Of a stretch of 64,000 nucleotides of DNA, positions 1 to 7,965 are shown piece by piece. Positions within the stretch are counted from its first letter, which is position 1. Each line of letters starts with the position of its first letter. Position numbers and translations under genes: made by a program. The notes under the pieces were generated by a model. That model worked only from the letters and a program-made list of their open reading frames with translations. It ran no database searches and had not been told where the DNA came from. The DNA is from Deltaproteobacteria bacterium (GTDB taxonomy: Bacteria > Desulfobacterota > Binatia > UTPRO1): contig JADYZW010000006.1 in NCBI GenBank assembly GCA_020852955.1, forward strand, positions 1 through 64,000, given 5' to 3'.

Positions 1-98
1 ACCGCGGTCGCGTCGCCCGCGCAGGCATCCGGTCCGTGCTGGAGCAGCGCGCACTCGATCGCCTCCTCGAAGGCGCGCTCGGAGATCTCGGGGCTCAT
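1..98 (-). CDS. hsdR: Type I restriction endonuclease subunit R, N-terminal fragment
   Basis: Only the first 32 codons lie in the window; the rest continues beyond position 1. The N-terminus (MSPEISERAFEEAIECALL) resembles the start of HsdR subunits, which carry the nuclease and the ATP-driven DNA translocase of type I restriction enzymes. The ATG at 98 overlaps the hsdS stop codon as ATGA, and a strong GGAGGAGG ribosome-binding site lies just upstream, so the start is secure. Identity rests mainly on context: hsdM and hsdS precede it in the same operon. The catalytic and helicase motifs are outside the window. Confidence 0.72.
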   Translation of the reverse strand, partial: MSPEISERAFEEAIECALLQHGPDACAGDATA

Positions 99-1453
99 GC
101 GACCTCCTCCCGCACGTCGATCTTGCCTGTCACCGCGGCGGAGATGAGGGCGGTGCGGAGCTCCTTGAGACGGGCGATGGCGTCGCGGACCTTGACGACG
201 AGGGCGTCGATGCGGACTGTCTCCTGATCGAGGAACGCGGCGACCGCGCGTTGTTCACTGGTTGGGGGAGAAGGAGCCCGGATCGCCTTGAAATCGTCCC
301 AATAGAGCCGGTTCCTGTCGTCTACGATGCCGTGCGACCAGCGGTAGACCTCAGCCATGAAGATCGGTGTACGGAATACCGCCGCATAGTAGTCTGGCAC
401 GGTGTCGGTGCGAGGACGCGCAACGATGTAGTCGGGACTCACCAGACCATCCTCAGGCGTAGCTCCAACCGCCCCCTGCCACATCCTCATCTTGTTGAAC
501 GCGACATCACCGGCTATTGCGACCTTGTAGGCCCCGAGATCTTCGGAACGCTGCTCAATCCTGGTGTCTGAGAATTCGCGGACTCGGACGCCGGATGCGA
601 TGGAGACCTCGAGGATGGGCAGGTCATCGCGCCCCCGTTCGTTGCGCTCGTCAAAGAGCGCTCCACAGTTCTTCACCTCCCAACCCGCCGGAATCTCCCC
701 CAACCACTCGACCCCGGAGTCCTTCATGGGGACGGTCGGATCGAAGCCCTTGGTGACGGCGCGGGTGATGAGGGCGGTGCGCTTCTCCTGGAGCAGCTCG
801 ATCAGCCGCTCCTTCTTCGCCACCAGCGCATCGATCCGCGCCGTCTCCCGGTCGAGGAACGCGGCGATGGCGCGCTGCTCGACGAGCGGTGGCTTCTGCA
901 CACGAATCACCCCGAGCATCGATCGGCTCACGCGGTCGCGGGTACCTCCCCGACAAATTCCTCCCAGCCAGGCCAGGTACTCTGAGCCAGACAGCGCGTG
1001 AACCACGAAGGCCGGGTCAACGTTGTGTGCAGGCTTAAGGATGCAAACATCGACCGACGTGATCTTTCGGCATCCAAGATCCGGCGCCAAGCACGCGCGA
1101 CCCACGGGATCAGCGAGCCTGCAAATCAGAACGTCACCCGGGAGGACTTCAGTGCACCGGAAGTCCCGGAATGTCTCTTCGTCGATGTACCGGAACCCTT
1201 GTTCCTTGTACTCGCCGATTCCGATGTTTCCCGTCTGAATGAGACGAATCCCTTCGTCGCGAATGAACGGCGATTCGATCCAATCTCCGTCGGTGAAGGT
1301 CTTGTACCCGGACCGCGCCAGCGCCCGGATGGGCTTAACCTCCCAATGCGCCGGAATCTCCCCCAGCCAGTCGACGCCCGAATCCTTATACGCAGCGTAC
1401 GGCTTGAACCTCCGGCGCGGTTCCTCGCCCGATCTGCGCGCCACCCCGCTCAC
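95..1453 (-). CDS. hsdS: Type I restriction specificity subunit HsdS
   Basis: DNA-recognition subunit of a type I R-M complex, about 452 residues. It has two target recognition domains, each opened by the typical anchor (KDSGVDWLGEIPAHWEV near residue 23 and a near copy near residue 242). Each ends in a conserved helix beginning FLDRETARIDAL (about 197) or FLDQETVRIDAL (about 406), giving the pseudo-symmetric TRD1-spacer-TRD2-spacer layout. The GTG start at 1453 overlaps the stop of the upstream DUF262 gene (GTGA), and the stop overlaps the hsdR start (ATGA). The open frame runs much further upstream, but that part is antisense shadow of high-GC coding sequence. The variable TRD halves look less GC-rich than the flanks, as expected for exchangeable specificity domains. 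Confidence 0.93.
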   Translation of the reverse strand: MSGVARRSGEEPRRRFKPYAAYKDSGVDWLGEIPAHWEVKPIRALARSGYKTFTDGDWIESPFIRDEGIRLIQTGNIGIGEYKEQGFRYIDEETFRDFRCTEVLPGDVLICRLADPVGRACLAPDLGCRKITSVDVCILKPAHNVDPAFVVHALSGSEYLAWLGGICRGGTRDRVSRSMLGVIRVQKPPLVEQRAIAAFLDRETARIDALVAKKERLIELLQEKRTALITRAVTKGFDPTVPMKDSGVEWLGEIPAGWEVKNCGALFDERNERGRDDLPILEVSIASGVRVREFSDTRIEQRSEDLGAYKVAIAGDVAFNKMRMWQGAVGATPEDGLVSPDYIVARPRTDTVPDYYAAVFRTPIFMAEVYRWSHGIVDDRNRLYWDDFKAIRAPSPPTSEQRAVAAFLDQETVRIDALVVKVRDAIARLKELRTALISAAVTGKIDVREEVA

Positions 1454-3303
1454 GGCGCCGCCTCCTGTGCCAGCCGCTCGGGGCCCCAGATCCGCTCCGC
1501 GAGCTGCTGGTAGAGCGCCTGCCGCGCGTCGAGGTCGGCCTTCCTGAACTCGGCATGCGCCCGGAATGACAGCCTGCTCTCCGCGATGAACCGCCTGAAC
1601 CCCGGGTTGTGGTCGTAGGCGCTCTCGTGGAGGCTCTTCGCCAGCAGGTTCTGCCCGGCGTAGTGCCCGCGCTTCTCGGCGTAGGGCAGGTCGCCGTAGC
1701 TGGCGTTGAAGCTCTTGGGCAGGAGCAGCAGGCCGCCGATGCGGTTCCGGTACTCCTCGAACTCGCTCGGATGGCCGAACTCGTCCTTGTGTCGCTCGGG
1801 GTGGTTGGCCCAGACGTGCTCGATCTCGTAGCCCTTCTTCCCGCGCTGGGCGTACTCGGCATAACGCGACGCCTGGCCCGAGCGGGTCTCGACGTAGTCT
1901 GTCATGCGCGCGAGCAGGCGGTGGATCTGGCGGCCGTTCATACCGTGCAGGCGGAAGGCGCCGTTGGCCGCGAAGTCGGGTGCGGTCTCGGGGTCGAGCC
2001 GCTCCTTCAGCATCGCCGCGAGCTCGGGCGCGCTCCTGCCGCGCACGTCGCGCATCACGAGGAACATCGCGTACTGCATCGTCGAGTAGTCGATCGCGCG
2101 CCAGTTCCAGATGCGGCGATGGATCAGGATGTCGAGGTAAGCCGCCACCACGCGCACCTTGCGCAGCGCCGCCGCCTCGTCGTCTTCCACGCGCAGCGGC
2201 GCGAGCAGCACCGGGTACTGAAGCGTGAAGTTGTGCTGGGCGTTGAAGTGCACGCACTCGAGCCCGGGCGTCAACGTCTCGGCGGCCCGGCGCAGCCGCT
2301 CGTACCAGTGGCCGTAGAAGGCGAAGTCGCGTTCGATGAACCGCGCGAACTCGGCGCTCGCGGTGAGGCCGAGCGCGTCCTCGTGATCGCGCACCCAGCG
2401 GTGGAACTCGGTGCCGATGAGGTCGAAGTCCTGCGGCGCGGCGCCGCGCTTGCGCTCGCGGATGCTCTCGGCGTACTGACTGCGCAGCCACGACTTGATA
2501 CCGTCGGCGTCCTCGTCCTTACCCAGCTCGGCCAGCGCCTGCACGCGCTCCTTCCAGACCCGGCTGGCCCGCGTGCGCTTGTCGGCGTCGGTGATGTTCG
2601 CGAGCAGGTAGCCCTTCAGCATGTCCGCGGGCGTGAGCGAGAGCCCGCGGTCGTTCATGGTCTCGAAGATCGTGTAGGCGTCTTCGTCGGAGTAGGCGGT
2701 GATCTCGACCAGGTGCACGTTCTCCACCAGCCAGTCCACAAAGAAGGGCAGCGCCGTTCCGGCCAGCTCGTCCGGGAAGAGGTCCTCCAGCTCCGCGTAG
2801 CGGGCGAGGATGTTGGCGATGGACTCGGGCGGGTCGGGTTCGGCGAACTCCTCGCCCCGGTAGAGCGCGTCCATGCAGGCGGCGCGCTCGGGGATGTCGA
2901 GGTTGAACGAACGCTTGCCGTACTTCTGCGAGAAGATCAGCTCCGCGATCTGCCCCTTCTGCTCGGCGTCGTCCAGGCGGTGGTGCAGGAAGATCAGCAG
3001 CAGCGTCAGCGTCGTGAGGCGCTGCTGACCGTCGATGATGAACTTCTGGCCGTCCTTGTCGCTGACGATGATCGAGCCGAGGAAGTAGTGCCCGTACTCG
3101 GCCACGGCGCTGCGCTCGTTGCCGGCCTCGTGGCTCGCGAAGAACCGGTCCGCGAGATCGTCGATCAGCTCGGCGAGCTGCTTCTGCTGCCACTTGTACT
3201 CGCGCTGGTAGTAGTCGATCGAGTACTTGCGGCCGGCGAGCAGCTCGCGGACGGTGCGGCCCTTGCCGTCGATCTCGCGCGAGGGGCTGGGGGTGGTGGT
3301 CAT
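1450..3303 (-). CDS. DUF262/DUF1524 (GmrSD-like) protein
   Basis: About 617 residues. The N-terminal DUF262 domain shows YQREYKW (about 32-38) and DGQQRLTTL (91-99), the ParB/sulfiredoxin-fold nucleotide-handling motif of GmrS. The C-terminal DUF1524 domain has the HNH-type EIEHVWANHPERH and NRIGGLLLLPKSFN motifs of GmrD-like nucleases. Proteins with this fused layout act as type IV restriction enzymes on modified phage DNA or as accessory defence factors. The ATG at 3303 follows GGAGGCGCG, a good ribosome-binding site, and overlaps the abiEii stop (ATGA); an ATG at 3330 is the alternative. Here the gene is embedded between AbiE and hsdS in one translationally coupled operon, so a role joined to the type I system is inferred. 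Confidence 0.9.
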   Translation of the reverse strand: MTTTPSPSREIDGKGRTVRELLAGRKYSIDYYQREYKWQQKQLAELIDDLADRFFASHEAGNERSAVAEYGHYFLGSIIVSDKDGQKFIIDGQQRLTTLTLLLIFLHHRLDDAEQKGQIAELIFSQKYGKRSFNLDIPERAACMDALYRGEEFAEPDPPESIANILARYAELEDLFPDELAGTALPFFVDWLVENVHLVEITAYSDEDAYTIFETMNDRGLSLTPADMLKGYLLANITDADKRTRASRVWKERVQALAELGKDEDADGIKSWLRSQYAESIRERKRGAAPQDFDLIGTEFHRWVRDHEDALGLTASAEFARFIERDFAFYGHWYERLRRAAETLTPGLECVHFNAQHNFTLQYPVLLAPLRVEDDEAAALRKVRVVAAYLDILIHRRIWNWRAIDYSTMQYAMFLVMRDVRGRSAPELAAMLKERLDPETAPDFAANGAFRLHGMNGRQIHRLLARMTDYVETRSGQASRYAEYAQRGKKGYEIEHVWANHPERHKDEFGHPSEFEEYRNRIGGLLLLPKSFNASYGDLPYAEKRGHYAGQNLLAKSLHESAYDHNPGFRRFIAESRLSFRAHAEFRKADLDARQALYQQLAERIWGPERLAQEAAP

Positions 3304-4238
3304 CGCGCCTCCGTTGATTGGGGCGACCATGGGCCTCCCGGGGCCCACGCGCCGGAGGTCTTCCGCCCGCGGCGAAGATCGTCGAGCACCGACGAAAGAA
3401 ACGCGTCGAGCAGGCGGGAGCACTCGTCCGCGAAATCTGCCGGCACGTCGATTCGCGCGCGTCGAGCAAATGCGCGCACTTGCGCTGGGCGCGAAGGGTT
3501 GTCCCAGTAGTCGCGCGTGAGCGCGAGCGGCGCGTCCGGCGGGATGGGCGTGTGGCGTCGCGCAAATGTCTGCCGCACGGCCTCCGCGAGCGTCGCGCGA
3601 TCGAACGTGAACCGGGACGCGAGGTGGTGCAGGTCGAAGAAGTCCTTGATCCGGCTGTTGCGGTCGCCGAGGACGACCATCGCCTCGAACTTCTCCGCCA
3701 CCACCGCTTCGCGTGGGTAGGCGAGGAGTGTCGGCGCGGGGAAGTCGAGGAGAGTTGGAAAGGCGCAGGATTCCGGTGGCGGCCAGACGATGTCGGCGAG
3801 GCCCATGTCGATCTGCAGCATGAGGCGCGCCTTGCCGCAGCGCGCCGGGAGCGTTGCGCGTGTGCCGGCGTACTCGTCCTCGGCGCGGATCGCCTCGATG
3901 GTGATGCGCTCGCCGTCGAAGTCCACGGCATCGGGCGGAACCCGTGTTGCGACGATGGCGCGGAGGTCGTCGCGGACCGCGTCGAACGCGCCGTCGCCAC
4001 GGCGCAGCAGGTCGAGGTCGAGCGTGGCACGGTAGGGCCGCTCCGACCACAGCCGCAGGAGCATCGCTCCCTTGAGCACGAACCGGTCGCGACAATCGGA
4101 GACGGCGAGTCGGTAGAGAAAGCGCTCGAGGCAGTAGCTCGTCAGCAGGATCTGGTAGTCGTCTCCCGTCTGTCTGGCGCGATTGAGCAAGCGCGCGGCG
4201 ACCGAAGCGGAGAGGTTACCCTTGATCTCGGGAGTCAT
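3300..4238 (-). CDS. abiEii: AbiEii-type nucleotidyltransferase toxin
   Basis: 312 residues of the AbiEii/AbiGii nucleotidyltransferase family, the toxin half of type IV toxin-antitoxin pairs that cause abortive infection. Visible family motifs are RFVLKGAMLLRLW (about 57-69), the DxD-like ATLDLDLL that binds metal and nucleotide, VVAEKFEAMVVLG and KDFFDLHHL. It starts with ATG at 4238, overlapping the abiEi stop (ATGA), and its own stop overlaps the DUF262 start. The tight coupling to the antitoxin upstream is typical. Unusual is its position inside a type I R-M operon. Confidence 0.92.
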   Translation of the reverse strand: MTPEIKGNLSASVAARLLNRARQTGDDYQILLTSYCLERFLYRLAVSDCRDRFVLKGAMLLRLWSERPYRATLDLDLLRRGDGAFDAVRDDLRAIVATRVPPDAVDFDGERITIEAIRAEDEYAGTRATLPARCGKARLMLQIDMGLADIVWPPPESCAFPTLLDFPAPTLLAYPREAVVAEKFEAMVVLGDRNSRIKDFFDLHHLASRFTFDRATLAEAVRQTFARRHTPIPPDAPLALTRDYWDNPSRPAQVRAFARRARIDVPADFADECSRLLDAFLSSVLDDLRRGRKTSGAWAPGGPWSPQSTEAR

Positions 4239-4837
4239 GCGATCGCGTCCAGGTAGGGCTGCATGACGCGCGCAACCCGGCAGATCCGGGCATAGCGGGC
4301 GAGATCGTTCGCGCCTCCGCGGTGCTTCCGACTGAAGTCGCGCAGCGCTTCCACCGCAACGTCTATCCCGATCTTGTTCCGGTACTTGAAGCAGTCGGCG
4401 ACCGTCTTGGCCGCCGAGTAGACGCGCAGCGTGACGCCCTCGACGCGGCGCGCCTCGATGCCTTCGCTCAGCGCCTCTCCGGAGAAACGCGCAATCCGCA
4501 GGCGCGGGTAGTCGAGCCGCGGGCGGCGCGCCTTCTCGGGCAGCGCAACCCAGACCTCGGCCGGCGCCTGGGTGGTGAGACCGTGGAGACGCAGCGCCGT
4601 GAGCAGGCAGAAGATGCCTTCGGGGACGCGCTTGGCGACCTGCGCCAGCGTGTGTTCGGCGGTTGGCGCATGGTGGGCCGCGACGTAGACCCCGCGCGAT
4701 TGGCGCAGGACGAGCCCCTCCCGCACAAGGCGGGACAGCTGCGCCCGGCCGATACCCTGCGCCTCGAGCTCGCGGGCACGGGCGATTCCCATCGTTCTGA
4801 TGATGCGTGCGGCCTTTTTCCTGGCTGTTGACGGCAC
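4235..4837 (-). CDS. abiEi: AbiEi antitoxin / transcriptional repressor
   Basis: 200 residues of the AbiEi antitoxin family. The N-terminal about 60 residues form a winged helix (ARELEAQGIGRAQLSRLVREG, then RQSRGVYV), followed by the AbiEi_1 domain (HTLAQVAKRVPEGIFCLLTA, AKTVADCFKYRNKIG). Family members neutralise AbiEii and repress their own operon by binding paired inverted repeats. Two such repeats lie directly upstream at 4851-4942. The ATG at 4837 is the first start after these repeats. It is the first gene of the tightly overlapping block leading to hsdR. Confidence 0.92.
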   Translation of the reverse strand: MPSTARKKAARIIRTMGIARARELEAQGIGRAQLSRLVREGLVLRQSRGVYVAAHHAPTAEHTLAQVAKRVPEGIFCLLTALRLHGLTTQAPAEVWVALPEKARRPRLDYPRLRIARFSGEALSEGIEARRVEGVTLRVYSAAKTVADCFKYRNKIGIDVAVEALRDFSRKHRGGANDLARYARICRVARVMQPYLDAIA

Positions 4838-4850
4838 GCGGAGGATGATA

Positions 4851-4888
4851 CGAAACGTCGGGGATTATGCGCAAGTCCCGACGTTTCG
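4851..4888 (-). promoter_or_regulatory. Inverted repeat 1, candidate AbiEi operator
   Basis: Twelve-base perfect arms (CGAAACGTCGGG at 4851-4862, its complement at 4877-4888) separated by 14 bases, 14 bases upstream of the abiEi start. Known AbiEi proteins bind two inverted repeats in their promoter. This repeat shares the core GAAACGTCGG with the second repeat. Operator function is inferred. Confidence 0.7.
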
Positions 4889-4906
4889 AAAGCGCCCACG
4901 GGCCGC

Positions 4907-4942
4907 GAAATGTCGGCAGATAGCACTAGGTGCCGACGTTTC
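4907..4942 (-). promoter_or_regulatory. Inverted repeat 2, candidate AbiEi operator
   Basis: Arms GAAATGTCGGCA (4907-4918) and TGCCGACGTTTC (4931-4942), twelve bases with one mismatch and a 12-base spacer. It sits just before the hsdM stop codon at 4946 and carries the same core as repeat 1. Together the two repeats fill most of the 108-base hsdM-abiEi gap and probably autoregulate everything from abiEi to hsdR. Confidence 0.68.
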
Positions 4943-4945
4943 AGG

Positions 4946-7105
4946 TCAGCTGGCCGCCTGACCGCCCGTCACCTCCGCCAGCATCCGCACGATGTCGCCC
5001 TCGATCACCCGGATCTCCGCCTCGATCTCCTCGAGGGGCCGGGGGGGCGTGTAGCGGTAGAAGTAGCGGTTGAAGTTGATCTCGTAGCCGATGAGGCCGA
5101 CCCGGCCGTCCCTGGAGTCGCGCCTTGCCGTGTCGATCCAGGCGTCCGGCACGTGGGGCTTGACCTCGCGGTCGAAGAAGGCGCGGACGCTGGCCGGCAC
5201 GCCGTCCGTGTCGGCGGGATCGTCCCCATCGGGCAGCGGGACGCTCTCGGTGTCGCGCAGCTCGGGGTCGGGCTCGGGGCTTCCGTCGGCGTCGCGGCAG
5301 ATGGCGGCGGTCTCGTCGCGTTCCGACAGCGACGAGAGGATCGCCTTGCGCGCGGGCGCCGGGAGCTTCACGCCCGCCTTCTTCACGGCGGTATCGAGCG
5401 CACGCTCGAACTCGTCGCGGTCCTTGAGGAGCGCGCCGGGCAGCCCGCGCAGGAGCTTGCGGACGGCCTCTTGCAGCGCGCGTCCTTCGGCCTGTTCCTT
5501 CGCTCCCGCCGCGCCCTTCTTCTTCGACTGCGCGAGGTTCTGAAATCCCTTCTCGTCCTCGAGCCGCGCGATGCGCTCGGACGTCGCCTGGAAGTTGAGC
5601 CGCAGTGGCCGCTCGACCGTGATCTTGCGAAAGCCGAAGTGCGTGGTCGGAAAGATGCGGCTGACGACGACTTCTTCGTCCTTTCCGTCCTTCGCAACGC
5701 GGCGCGTCTCGCCGTCCTTGAAGCTGGCGAGTAGCTGCAGGATGTCCTGCGAGCGCTCCAGCGGGATCTCGCGGCGCTTGTCGCCGAGGCTTTTCCGCAT
5801 CGGCACCCGGAACGAGGTCGCGTCGATGAGCTGCACCTTGCTCTTGCGCGCCGCCGCCTTGCGGTTGGTCACCACCCATACGTAGGTGGCGATGCCCGTG
5901 TTGTAGAAGAGCTGCTCGGGGAGCGCGATCAGCGCCTCGAGCAGGTCGTGCTCCAGGATGAAGCGGCGGATCTCGCTCTCGCCGCTGCCGGCGTCGCCCG
6001 TGAAGAGCGGCGAACCGTTCATGATGATGGCGATGCGCGAGCCGCCTTCCTTCGGCTCCTTCGCGTGCGCCAGCATGTGTAACAGAAACAGCAGTTGTCC
6101 GTCACTAATGCGCGGCAGGCCCGGCGCGAAGCGGCCCGAGGCGCCGCGCTCGTGCTCGGCGCGCACGGCGTCCTCGTCGCGCTTCCAGTCCTTGCCGTAG
6201 GGCGGATTCGCGATCAGGTAGTCGAAGCCGCGCCCGGCGTGACGGTCGTTCGAAAGGACGGTGCCGTAGGCGATGTTGTCCGCATCGCGTCCGGTCGGGT
6301 CCTTCATGAAGAGGTCGGACTTCGAGACCGCCCAGGTCTCGGGGTTCACCTCCTGGCCGAAGAGATGAATCTCGGCGCTGGGGTTGATCGCGGGGAGGAG
6401 CAGATCGCCGTTCTTCCGCAAGCCGACGGTGACATGCTCCTTGGTGATCATGAGCATGCCGCCCGAGCCGCAACACGGGTCGTAGACCGTGCACACGATG
6501 CCCTTGCGCCGGATGCGGTCCTCATCGCCGGCGAGCATCAAGTCCACCATCAGGTGCACGACGTCGCGGGGCGTGAAGTGCTCGCCGGGGTTCTCGTTCA
6601 GCGCCTCGTTGAACTTGCGGATGAGCTCCTCGAAGATCGTGCCCATGGTGGGGTTGTCGATCCTCTCGGGGTGCAGGTCGACCTTCTTGAAACGCTCGAC
6701 CACCTGGAACAGCAGGCCCGACTCGTCGAGCTTGCTGATGGTGTTGTCGAAGTCGAACTTCTCCAGCACCTCGCGCATGTTGGGGCTGAAGCCGGCGATG
6801 TAGTTGCGCAGGTTCGCCGCCAGGTGCGGCGCATCGGCGAGCAATTTCTCGAAGTCGTAGCGGGAGGTGTTGTAGAAGGCGAAACCCGAGGCGTGCCGCA
6901 GTTGCGCGACGAGATCTGCCAACCCTTTGCCCTTGAGCTGTCCCTGCCGCTCAAGGACTTTCGCTTTGGTGTCCGCGAGGATGCAGTCGAGGCGGCGCAG
7001 TACCGTGAGCGGCAGGATGACATCCTGGTACTTGCCGCGCTTGAAGGTGTCGCGGATGAGGTCCGCGACGCCCCATAGGAAGCTGACGATCTCGCTGTGG
7101 TTCAC
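4946..7105 (-). CDS. hsdM: Type I restriction-modification methyltransferase HsdM
   Basis: 719-residue N6-adenine DNA methyltransferase, the modification subunit of a type I R-M system. An N-terminal HsdM_N domain (LWGVADLIRDTFKRGKYQDV...) precedes the catalytic domain. SAM-binding motif I is DPCCGSGG (209-216) and catalytic motif IV is NPPY (300-303); GEHFTPRDVVHLMVDL precedes motif I as in the family. The C-terminal half is long, making it larger than typical 500-residue HsdM proteins. The start is GTG at 7105, preceded by an AGAAGG-type site. The gene is separated from abiEi by 108 bases holding the inverted repeats, so modification may be expressed independently of the downstream toxin/nuclease genes. 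Confidence 0.95.
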   Translation of the reverse strand: MNHSEIVSFLWGVADLIRDTFKRGKYQDVILPLTVLRRLDCILADTKAKVLERQGQLKGKGLADLVAQLRHASGFAFYNTSRYDFEKLLADAPHLAANLRNYIAGFSPNMREVLEKFDFDNTISKLDESGLLFQVVERFKKVDLHPERIDNPTMGTIFEELIRKFNEALNENPGEHFTPRDVVHLMVDLMLAGDEDRIRRKGIVCTVYDPCCGSGGMLMITKEHVTVGLRKNGDLLLPAINPSAEIHLFGQEVNPETWAVSKSDLFMKDPTGRDADNIAYGTVLSNDRHAGRGFDYLIANPPYGKDWKRDEDAVRAEHERGASGRFAPGLPRISDGQLLFLLHMLAHAKEPKEGGSRIAIIMNGSPLFTGDAGSGESEIRRFILEHDLLEALIALPEQLFYNTGIATYVWVVTNRKAAARKSKVQLIDATSFRVPMRKSLGDKRREIPLERSQDILQLLASFKDGETRRVAKDGKDEEVVVSRIFPTTHFGFRKITVERPLRLNFQATSERIARLEDEKGFQNLAQSKKKGAAGAKEQAEGRALQEAVRKLLRGLPGALLKDRDEFERALDTAVKKAGVKLPAPARKAILSSLSERDETAAICRDADGSPEPDPELRDTESVPLPDGDDPADTDGVPASVRAFFDREVKPHVPDAWIDTARRDSRDGRVGLIGYEINFNRYFYRYTPPRPLEEIEAEIRVIEGDIVRMLAEVTGGQAAS

Positions 7106-7119
7106 TCGTTCACCTTCTG

Positions 7120-7131
7120 GTCACGCGTGAC
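7120..7131. promoter_or_regulatory. 12-bp palindrome upstream of hsdM
   Basis: The perfect palindrome GTCACGCGTGAC lies 14 bases upstream of the hsdM GTG start. It could be an operator for a regulator of the R-M operon; no controller gene is obvious nearby. Short GC-rich palindromes arise by chance in such DNA, so confidence is low. Confidence 0.3.
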
Positions 7132-7153
7132 ATTGGCGGCGCTTCGTTGGGCT

Positions 7154-7400
7154 GTCTAACGGATCGCCGCTAAGCTGCGGCCGCGCGTGATGCTCCACGC
7201 CCTCGCTGCGTGCAGCGTCAGCGAGCGCGCGCTTTACCCGAGGACGCGAGGGGGCTCAACCACGGGCGCACCCGGTACCGTCCTCGAACCCGTGTTCAAA
7301 TTTCTGCGCTTCTCAGTGATCGCCAACACCACGATCCGTGTCGAGCTCCGCACTCCGCACGCCTGAAGCCCGCGGCCGACAGCTTCAGCGGCTTGTTGGG
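7154..7400 (-). repeat. attC site 5 (unusually long)
   Basis: R boxes GTCTAAC (7154-7160) and GTTGGGC (7394-7400) flank complementary arms (GCCGCTAAGCTGCGGCCGCG near 7167 against CGCGGCCGACAGCTTCAGCG near 7371). The central loop is about 180 bases, making a 247-base site, well above the usual 57-141 range. It closes the array next to hsdM and fills most of the otherwise gene-free 7106-7414. Confidence 0.6.
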
Positions 7401-7414
7401 CGGCACTCTTGGTA

Positions 7415-7855
7415 TCAACTCTCGGAGTTCCAGATGTCGCGATGAAGCTTCCACCTTCCACGATCTCGCTTCCAAACCACTACGTAGCGACCCTGCGTCA
7501 CCTTTCCGTCTCGGCCAACGAGGCGGACGATTCCGGTCTCGCACGCAAGCTCACCCGACGATTCAACCTGGACCGTCTGGAGAACGAGATCCTTGACCCC
7601 GGTGTTCATGGTGGCTTGCCAAGCGGCCGCGATAGCTGAGCGGCCGGACGCTATGAGAGCGCCTGGGGCGATGACTTGTGCATCTTCCGTATAGAGCTCA
7701 GCAACCGCGCGAGCGTCGCCCCGAAGGAACGCGGCGATGAATGCGCGGTTTCCGGATTCAACTGCCTCGCGAACCGAGTCAGCGTAGGCAGAGTGACTGA
7801 GCAGCACGCACACACCGGCGAGCCACGGTGCCAGGATTCTCGTTGATCTCGTCAT
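7415..7855 (-). CDS. Secreted DUF4440/SnoaL-like protein (integron cassette)
   Basis: 146 residues starting with a clear signal peptide (MTRSTRILAPWLAGVCVLL, cleavage near AYA-DS), followed by an NTF2/SnoaL fold of the DUF4440 type (NRAFIAAFLRGDARAVAELY, VIAPGALIASGRSAIAAAW, YVVVWKRDRGRWKLHRDIW). The ATG at 7855 has a GGAGGAG site 8 bases upstream; the frame opens further upstream but without a better start. It lies between attC 4 and attC 5, so it is a cassette. The function is unknown: family members range from isomerases to ligand-binding proteins. Confidence 0.75.
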   Translation of the reverse strand: MTRSTRILAPWLAGVCVLLSHSAYADSVREAVESGNRAFIAAFLRGDARAVAELYTEDAQVIAPGALIASGRSAIAAAWQATMNTGVKDLVLQTVQVESSGELACETGIVRLVGRDGKVTQGRYVVVWKRDRGRWKLHRDIWNSES

Positions 7856-7888
7856 CTCTTGTCTCCTCCCCTCGAACGAGGACGTGCC

Positions 7889-7965
7889 GCCCAACGTTTG
7901 AGTTCACCTGCGGGCGCCAGGTGGCGAAGCCAGCTGGCGCCCGCAGGTGCAACGAAGGGTTAGGC
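7889..7965 (-). repeat. attC site 4
   Basis: 77-base site with R boxes GCCCAAC (7889-7895) and GTTAGGC (7959-7965) and a perfect 16-base stem (CACCTGCGGGCGCCAG with its complement). The stop codon of the neighbouring SnoaL-like gene lies inside its outer R box. Confidence 0.9.

Noticed and set aside
1454..2491. Long upstream extension of the hsdS reading frame, which would give a 798-residue protein
   Set aside because: Everything before the GTG at 1453 overlaps the conserved DUF262/DUF1524 gene in another frame and is Arg/Ala-rich shadow sequence; the GTGA overlap fixes the start.
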